A stretch of 11,470 bases of DNA from CAUZFZ01 sp963579025. Lineage in GTDB: Bacteria > Planctomycetota > Planctomycetia > Planctomycetales > Planctomycetaceae. How positions within the stretch are numbered: the stretch's first letter is position 1; each line of letters opens with the position of its first letter. The notes beneath the pieces are model-generated. The model did no database searches, was not told the origin of the DNA, and saw nothing but the letters and a program-made list of their open reading frames with translations. Below, one piece after another: positions 7,614-11,470 of this stretch. A program made the position numbers and the translations under genes. The DNA is taken from the NCBI GenBank assembly GCA_963579025.1, contig CAUZFZ010000241.1, positions 1 through 11,470 on the forward strand. The letters run 5' to 3'.

Positions 7614-8629
7614 AACGGACGCGCATCGAACTCGAACAGGTGGCAGACCTCCACAATCTCACGTCGGCCGCGTGGAGGGCGGCCAGGGGAAAAGGAAAAC
7701 GACCTGAAGTGGCCGCGTTCATGACGTCGCTGTTGGATCGATTGCACGAACTGCGGGACGAAATCCTTGAGGAGCGGCTCGAACTGCAGCCACCTCACGT
7801 ATTTCACATTCGCGACCCGAAGCCACGTGTCATTCGAGCGCCCCGGTTCCGCGAACGTGTCCTGCATCATGCTCTGATGTCACTCGTCGGACCTGTGCTC
7901 GAACGAACGCTGATCGACGACACGTACGCCTGTCGCTGCGGCAAAGGGACGGCTGCGGCTGTCTGTCGTGCGCAACAGCATGTCCGACGGTTCGACTGGT
8001 ACGTCAAAATGGACGTGCGCCAGTACTTCGCCAGCGTCAGACACGACATCATCAAACAGTTGCTTCGACGACGCATTCGTGGTGATGCCACACTGCGACT
8101 CATCGACCAGTTGATTGATTTCCACACCGATCAGCCCGGACGCGGGCTCCCCATTGGTGCTCTGTCCTCACAGAACTTTGCCAACTTCTATCTGAACGGA
8201 CTCGATCGCGCCATCCTCTCAGATACGGGATCGCGTGGGTACGTTCGCTACATGGACGACTTCCTGGTCTGGTGTGACACCCGCCAGCACGCGTCCCGCC
8301 TGGCCTCCCTTGCAACGGACTTCGTGCAGACGCAACTGTCGCTCGAACTCCACGAGCCGATCCAGATGAACCGCAGCTCACTGGGTGTGACGTTCTGCGG
8401 TTTCCGTATCCATGCCGGGACGATTCAGCTGGCCCGGAGCCGTCGGCAGAGGTTCGTTTCCGGGCTGGACTGTTGGGAGAAACGGTATCGGCTGGGGCTC
8501 GTCTCTGTGGGTGAGTTGCAATCTGCCGTGGATGCCCTGCTGGGGATGACGACTCCCGCCGACGCGCAGGGGTGGCTCGCAGCGCAGATGTCCCGACGTA
8601 GAGTTGGCTCGGAATCCTCCGACTGGTAA
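7610..8629 (+). CDS. DGR reverse transcriptase
   Basis: This 339-aa reverse transcriptase, near the usual DGR-RT length, starts at GTG 7610, overlapping the HRDC stop; GGGA at 7597-7600 is the ribosome binding site. Fingers/palm signatures are readable: motif A KMDVRQYF (Asp135), motif B LPIGALSSQNFANFYLN (180-196, with the SQ of DGR RTs), motif C YVRYMDDFLV (Asp216/217), and the following GVTFCGFRI strand. Early sequence PRVIRAPRFRERVLHHALM is the common N-terminal motif of DGR and group II-like RTs. The active site is intact. There is no maturase or endonuclease domain. It would copy the TR RNA with errors at adenines, consistent with the TR-VR differences here. The TR begins 22 bases after the stop, so RT mRNA and TR RNA may be one transcript. 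It is neither a retron nor an intact group II intron: no intron structure or msr/msd is seen. Confidence 0.96.
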   Translation: MKRTRIELEQVADLHNLTSAAWRAARGKGKRPEVAAFMTSLLDRLHELRDEILEERLELQPPHVFHIRDPKPRVIRAPRFRERVLHHALMSLVGPVLERTLIDDTYACRCGKGTAAAVCRAQQHVRRFDWYVKMDVRQYFASVRHDIIKQLLRRRIRGDATLRLIDQLIDFHTDQPGRGLPIGALSSQNFANFYLNGLDRAILSDTGSRGYVRYMDDFLVWCDTRQHASRLASLATDFVQTQLSLELHEPIQMNRSSLGVTFCGFRIHAGTIQLARSRRQRFVSGLDCWEKRYRLGLVSVGELQSAVDALLGMTTPADAQGWLAAQMSRRRVGSESSDW

Positions 8630-8651
8630 TGTCTTTTCCGGTCACCTGATC

Positions 8652-8776
8652 GAAAACGCGAACCGGGTTGTTCGTGGTGGCAGTTGGAACAACGACGCGC
8701 AGAACGCGCGTGCTGCGTACCGCAACGGCAACCACCCGGAGAACCGGTGGAACAACCTCGGCTTCCGCTGCCTCAG
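8652..8776 (+). ncRNA. DGR template repeat (TR)
   Basis: This 125-base template is the adenine-rich parent of VR1, VR2 and VR3. Of its 29 adenines, 26 have changed in at least one VR; 8653, 8655 and 8775 have not. None of its 96 other bases differs in any VR. In VR frame it has ten AAC codons (from 8655, 8661, 8688, 8691, 8703, 8724, 8730, 8742, 8751, 8754), so adenine mutagenesis reaches many amino acids with no stop codon from AAC. The last 21 bases (8756-8776) are invariant and contain one A, fitting the IMH* role. Base 8777 is C where all VRs have T. A frame runs through it, but no gene is supported; it is read as template RNA. Confidence 0.95.
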
Positions 8777-8948
8777 CTCAGGGGAGCATCGGATGATGCC
8801 CAATGAACAGATCGGTGGCCGGTCCGCCCGAATGCGAGCGGCAAACAGTAATCGGGAGCCGGTGCGCTGGTAGTGTTGCGCAGCAGCGCAAATCGGGTAG
8901 AAACCCGGACGAACGCCCGCCGGTCTCCTTCTTTTATCGTGATTTCGA
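8777..8948 (+). ncRNA. Structured 3' flank of the TR (possible DGR RNA spacer)
   Basis: This 172-base non-coding stretch holds three short hairpins: GCATC-GGAT-GATGC (8786-8799), TTGCGC-AGCA-GCGCAA (8876-8891) and CGGGT-AGAA-ACCCG (8894-8907). The last two are perfect, adjacent and have 4-base loops. In the studied Bordetella phage DGR, RNA flanking the TR on its 3' side is needed for primed cDNA synthesis, and this stretch lies in the matching position. That role is inferred. No sequence similarity to the known spacer is claimed. No Shine-Dalgarno precedes the ATG at 8949. Confidence 0.5.
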
Positions 8949-9758
8949 ATGGCTGCTGGAATTCAGACGCAAACCATCCGCGACCATCCTCTCGCCTCCG
9001 CCCGCCCGCCGGCCTGGGCTGCTGCCTGGGGTTCGGATCGACTCGGTCCGTGGTGCTCGCTCAACATCCATGATGTGGTACAGCGGTTCCGCTGGATCCC
9101 TCCCGGCCAGTTCCAGATGGGCTCCCCCGATGACGACAAGGAAAGTTTCGACGATGAACAGCCGTCGCACTGGGTGACGATCAGTCATGGGTTCTGGATG
9201 TTCGACACGCCGTGTACGCAGGCCCTGTGGGAGGCTGTCACGGCGAAGACGCCCAGTCACTTCACAGGCGCGAAACGCCCCGTCGAGCAGGTGAGCTGGC
9301 GAGACATTCAGGAGTTCATGGACCGGCTTAACGACCAGGTTTCGGAGCTTGAACTGCGGCTCTCGACGGAAGCGGAATGGGAATATGCCTGTCGCGCCGG
9401 GAATCCGGACACGCGATACGGCGAACTCGACAACGTCGCCTGGCACTCCGGAAACAGCGAAGGTTCCACGCATGACGTGGGAGAGAAGCAGTCGAACGCC
9501 TGGGGCCTACACGACATGCTGGGCAATGTGTGGGAGTGGTGCGCGGATCATTCCCGCCGGAAGTACTCAGCAGAGTCGGTCGTCGATCCGCTGCACACGA
9601 CCGACAACGAGAACGCGAGCCGGGTTGTTCGTGGTGGCGGTTGGTTCTTCGGCGCGCGGTTCGCGCGTGCTGCGTGCCGCAACGGCCTCCTCCCGGGGAA
9701 CCGGTGGAGCGGCCTCGGCTTCCGCTGCCTCAGTTCCCCCTCAGGTCAGGTCAGGTGA
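8949..9758 (+). CDS. Stand-alone FGE/C-type-lectin-fold DGR target protein (VR3)
   Basis: This 269-aa protein is mostly one FGE-sulfatase-family domain (about residues 45-262). It has WIPPGQFQMGSP, GFWMFDTPCTQALWEAVT, RLSTEAEWEYACRAG, AWGLHDMLGNVWEWCADH and a C-terminal SRVVRGGGWFF...GLGFRC. It is a close relative of the two FGE domains in the 1241-aa protein but lacks the vWA-like and helical parts. VR3 covers about residues 221-261. ATG 8949 is the first start after an in-frame TGA at 8940-8942, but it has no clear ribosome binding site, so the start is uncertain. The FGE catalytic cysteine pair is not evident; Cys245 comes from a template TAC changed to TGC. The gene ends at TGA 9756-9758, which lies in an extra pentamer unit. 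Likely a soluble variable binding protein working with, or replacing, the larger sensor. Confidence 0.82.
   Translation: MAAGIQTQTIRDHPLASARPPAWAAAWGSDRLGPWCSLNIHDVVQRFRWIPPGQFQMGSPDDDKESFDDEQPSHWVTISHGFWMFDTPCTQALWEAVTAKTPSHFTGAKRPVEQVSWRDIQEFMDRLNDQVSELELRLSTEAEWEYACRAGNPDTRYGELDNVAWHSGNSEGSTHDVGEKQSNAWGLHDMLGNVWEWCADHSRRKYSAESVVDPLHTTDNENASRVVRGGGWFFGARFARAACRNGLLPGNRWSGLGFRCLSSPSGQVR
9609..9733 (+). repeat. DGR variable repeat VR3 (stand-alone target)
   Basis: 125 bases aligned without gaps to the TR at offset -957. There are 19 differences, all at TR adenines (10 to G, 1 to C, 8 to T). It is the most diverged of the three and includes changes outside AAC codons: AGT to GGT at 8682 and TAC to TGC at 8719. 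It encodes RVVRGGGWFFGARFARAACR, then NGLLPGNRWSGLGFRC. Confidence 0.96.
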
Positions 9759-9849
9759 GGCCAGTCCGCGAGGCGGCAGTGAGCGGGAGCGCGTTGAGCG
9801 TCGCGGAGCAGCGAGACCGCGAAAGCGAACAGCCGCCTCGCGGCGCGCG
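9734..9849 (+). repeat. Post-VR conserved block, copy 3 (largely non-coding)
   Basis: This is the same block as after VR1 and VR2, but it carries a fourth pentamer. TCAGG occurs three times (9741-9755) and is followed by TGAGG (9756-9760), which supplies the stop codon and shifts the frame by five bases. The rest of the block stays very close to copy 2 although it is no longer translated in the gene frame. CCGCGAGGCGGC (9766-9777) and GCCGCCTCGCGG (9832-9843) form a perfect 12-base inverted repeat around a 54-base interior. Confidence 0.85.
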
Positions 9850-10135
9850 TTTTTGGGGCTTCCGACCTGTTCCCGTCAGCAGACCCGCGCGTCCCCGGTC
9901 GACAACACCGGAGCAGATTCGACGCGCTTGCGAACTTCGGCCACAAGGGCCAGGACGTGCCTTGGGCCGGCGTGCCCGGAGAGCCGACGTTTGGCGGAAC
10001 TTTCTTCTGGCAGCGCGTGCCTCCGGAGCAGATTTCGGGGCCTGAGTCTGTCAACGCCGATCGAGGAACTGCATGTGGGGAGAATTCGTCGCCGAGATTC
10101 GTCGATTGCGGGACAGTCAGCCAGCACGACGCTTG
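9850..10135. other. Intergenic stretch between the DGR and the MITE-like repeat
   Basis: I see no supported gene. One frame (9918-10046, 43 codons) reads as fairly protein-like (FGHKGQDVPWAGVPGEP) but has no start signal or homology I can name, so it may be a remnant. If the TGAGG pentamer after VR3 were absent, the VR3 frame would run on through this stretch to a stop at 10043-10045. No terminator with a T-run is visible. Confidence 0.5.
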
Positions 10136-10236
10136 GGACCTGCACATCAATAACTTGCCGTTTTTGTTTGCCCCTCTCCCTGCCCTCTCCCCGTCGGGGA
10201 GAGGGGACATGCGGAAAGTTATTGTCGTGCAGGTCC
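10136..10236. repeat. Nested inverted-repeat (MITE-like) element
   Basis: Outer arms 10136-10156 and 10216-10236 are 21 bases each and complementary at 19 positions (GGACCTGCAC...AATAACTT). Inside is a GC-rich hairpin CCCTCTCCCC-GTC-GGGGAGAGGG (10183-10205) with a perfect 10-bp stem. Nesting and size fit a small non-autonomous repeat or a long hairpin. It could end transcription from both sides, but no T-run follows the hairpin. Genome copy number would decide. Confidence 0.65.
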
Positions 10237-10273
10237 TTAATTGAAAATGCAGTCCCTGCAAATTCTTAAGGAC
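10233..10273. terminator. Hairpin overlapping the dehydrogenase stop; possible terminator
   Basis: GTCCTTAA (10233-10240) pairs with TTAAGGAC (10266-10273), and inside it TGCAG-TCC-CTGCA forms a tight stem. Together they give a near-continuous hairpin of 41 bases. It overlaps the end of the convergent dehydrogenase gene and abuts the MITE-like element. There is no canonical T-run on either strand, so the terminator reading is tentative. Confidence 0.35.
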
Positions 10274-11348
10274 GCACCGCCACGCGGAGTGGGCGGTTTT
10301 CGAGGGCGAACTGAAACGCCTCGTTGACGGCATCGAGTGAGAACGTGCGATCGACCAGATTTCTGACAGGTGACTCTGCCGGCACGGACTCGAGGAATTC
10401 AATCGCTGCACGCAGGTCCTGCGGCTGGTAATTGTGGACGCCCTCAATCCTGAGAAGTCGCCGCACGATGGTTTCGGCTGTCAGGTCCATTGCGCGGTCT
10501 GGAAACACGGCACCGACAAGGACCAAACGACCTCCGATCCGCAGCACGTCCAGTCCAGTCTCAGCGGCGGTGGTTGAACCCGTCATTTCGAATACGACGT
10601 CGACGCCTCGGCCGTGCGTCTGACCAGAAACGGCCTGCCGAAGTTGTTCGGTGTCATTCCCCACACAGACGGGCACGCAACCGGCCAGAGACTCTGCCCG
10701 CTGAAGCCGCGCATCGTCGACATCGGCGAGAAACACAGTCGTCGCCTGCTGCTGCAAGGCCATTGCGGCGGTTGTCAGCCCGAGCGAACCAGCGCCCATG
10801 ATCGCTATCGAAGACTGATTGACTGGTCCGGCCGTGCGCAACGCGGCCGCGGCGGTTGCTGTACAACAATTGGCCGGACACGCCGCCGTGTCTTCCAGCG
10901 AGTCCGGAATTCTGCAGACAGCCGTGCCGGCCATGATCCGACAATGTTTCGCCAGTCCACCGACTGGTCCCTGCGTCGCGAGTGCCTCATGACCGTACTT
11001 GGCGAGCTGCTCACACTTCTGCGGGATCGAGTTGGAGCAGTAGAAGCAGTCTCCACAACTGGCCGCGATTGACCAGGTCACACGATCGCCCGGATGCAGG
11101 TCCCGCCCGGACATGTCTTTGATGGAGCCTTTTAGCTCAAGTACCCGCCCGATGATCTCGTGTCCCAGGATTGTCGGGCACTCGCAACTTCTGCGTCCGC
11201 TGAACGTGTGCAGGTCGCTGCCGCAGATCGTGCATAAAGTGACCTCGACAATCAGCTCGCCAGGTTCCGGTGGCGGTATCGCAACTTCGGTCAGCTCGAT
11301 GGGCTTTCCTGGTCCGTGAAACACAGCGGCGGTCGTCGAGCGAATCAT
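10266..11348 (-). CDS. Zinc-dependent medium-chain alcohol dehydrogenase
   Basis: This 360-aa protein of the zinc-containing alcohol dehydrogenase family has catalytic zinc ligands Cys42 (TICGSDLH) and His63/Glu64 (LGHEIIG), and a further Cys in CPANCC (157-162). The structural zinc loop has four cysteines (98, 101, 104, 112; CGDCFYC...QKC). The Rossmann motif GAGSLG is at 185-190, and Asp209 at the end of the second strand favours NAD(H). The run CTICGSDLHTFSGRR, VTWSIAASCG and QKCEQLAKYGHE reminds me of dehydrogenases associated with phosphonate catabolism, but no phosphonate gene lies in the window and the substrate is not determined. The start is supported by AGGA (11359-11362, - strand) ten bases upstream. 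It is convergent with the DGR operon and probably unrelated to it. Confidence 0.92.
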   Translation of the reverse strand: MIRSTTAAVFHGPGKPIELTEVAIPPPEPGELIVEVTLCTICGSDLHTFSGRRSCECPTILGHEIIGRVLELKGSIKDMSGRDLHPGDRVTWSIAASCGDCFYCSNSIPQKCEQLAKYGHEALATQGPVGGLAKHCRIMAGTAVCRIPDSLEDTAACPANCCTATAAAALRTAGPVNQSSIAIMGAGSLGLTTAAMALQQQATTVFLADVDDARLQRAESLAGCVPVCVGNDTEQLRQAVSGQTHGRGVDVVFEMTGSTTAAETGLDVLRIGGRLVLVGAVFPDRAMDLTAETIVRRLLRIEGVHNYQPQDLRAAIEFLESVPAESPVRNLVDRTFSLDAVNEAFQFALENRPLRVAVRP

Positions 11349-11412
11349 GCCAGCGCCATCCTGTTACAACGCTAGTGCTTTGTCATGGTGGAAACTTAGG
11401 GTTGGGTGGCTG

Positions 11413-11470
11413 GGGTCGAGCGAAGCGAGCCCCCAGCGTTGTCGGACTGGGGGCTCACTTCGTTCGACCC
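11413..11470. repeat. Long inverted repeat at window end
   Basis: Arms 11413-11436 and 11447-11470 (24 bases each) match at 22 positions, and the other two pair as G-T in RNA. The loop is 10 bases (11437-11446). The arms contain CGAGCGAAGCGAGCCCCCAG and its complement. I recognise this style as a dispersed genomic hairpin repeat of planctomycetes and relatives. It lies upstream of the dehydrogenase start and may also act on transcription. The window end may cut it. Confidence 0.8.

Larger units (their letters stand above)
5859..9849 (+). mobile_element. Diversity-generating retroelement (RT, HRDC accessory, one TR, three VRs)
   Basis: This region holds all DGR parts: VR1 (5859-5983) and VR2 (6849-6973) in one target gene, HRDC-type accessory gene, RT gene, TR (8652-8776), and a second target gene with VR3 (9609-9733). 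All 52 TR-VR mismatches lie on TR adenines. By established DGR mechanism, TR-containing RNA is reverse-transcribed with adenine-specific infidelity and the cDNA replaces VR sequence. The TR lies downstream of the RT, and a target lies on either side of the RT/TR core. DGRs retarget genes rather than transpose, so the mobile_element label is one of convenience. Confidence 0.95.

Noticed and set aside
7610..8629. Retron or group II intron reverse transcriptase
   Set aside because: No msr/msd or intron structure, no maturase domain, while TR/VR pairs and the SQ motif fit a DGR RT.
8604..8873. Open frame across the TR that reads like an FGE C-terminus
   Set aside because: It looks FGE-like only because the TR is the template of the VRs. 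It has no FGE core and begins inside the RT gene.
9918..10046. Protein-like stretch of 43 codons after VR3
   Set aside because: No start, ribosome binding site or recognised family. It could be a remnant, but there is not enough to call a gene or pseudogene.

Overview
The window is GC-rich and gene-dense. It most resembles an accessory locus from a multicellular or complex-lifestyle bacterium, probably a planctomycete. That guess rests on the GC-rich coding style, the MoxR/trypsin/sulfatase-modifying-factor-like gene set and the genomic hairpin repeats; no rRNA or housekeeping marker is present to prove it.

The main content is one co-directional + strand operon (about 547 to 9758). It joins a signalling or conflict module to a complete diversity-generating retroelement (DGR). 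In order: a small trypsin-co-occurring (Trypco2-type) protein; a trypsin-like serine protease with a long C-terminal region; a MoxR-family AAA+ ATPase; a 1241-aa protein with a degenerate von Willebrand A (vWA)-like N-terminal half and two tandem formylglycine-generating-enzyme (FGE)-sulfatase/C-type-lectin-fold domains, each ending in a DGR variable repeat (VR1, VR2); an HRDC-domain DGR accessory protein; a DGR reverse transcriptase; a non-coding template repeat (TR) with a structured 3' flank; and a separate small FGE-fold protein ending in a third variable repeat (VR3). Gaps are 33, 12, -1, 3, -4 and 22 bases up to the TR, which fits one transcript. A sigma70-like promoter candidate (TTTACG-N17-TATAGT) lies about 95 bases before the first gene.

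The DGR evidence is direct. I aligned the 125-base TR (8652-8776) by hand with VR1 (5859-5983), VR2 (6849-6973) and VR3 (9609-9733). They differ at 16, 17 and 19 positions, and all 52 differences fall on TR adenines. None of the 96 non-adenine positions differs. 26 of the 29 adenines have changed in at least one VR. The TR carries ten AAC codons in the VR reading frame.

Each VR is followed by a conserved block of about 110 bases, containing a TCAGG pentamer tandem and an inverted repeat. The block is translated as a linker in the first two copies. In the third it is cut off by a stop codon that arises in an extra pentamer unit.

Inferred working model: the VR-bearing FGE-fold domains are hypervariable ligand sensors. 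They are coupled through the vWA-like/MoxR chaperone machine to the Trypco2/trypsin protease as effector, and the HRDC protein and RT retarget the sensors by mutagenic retrohoming from one TR to three sites.

The right side holds a 507-base intergenic stretch with the third post-VR block, a MITE-like nested inverted repeat (10136-10236) and a second hairpin. A convergent zinc-dependent medium-chain alcohol dehydrogenase (- strand, 10266-11348) follows, then a strong inverted repeat at the window end (11413-11470). The left 546 bases contain no convincing gene.
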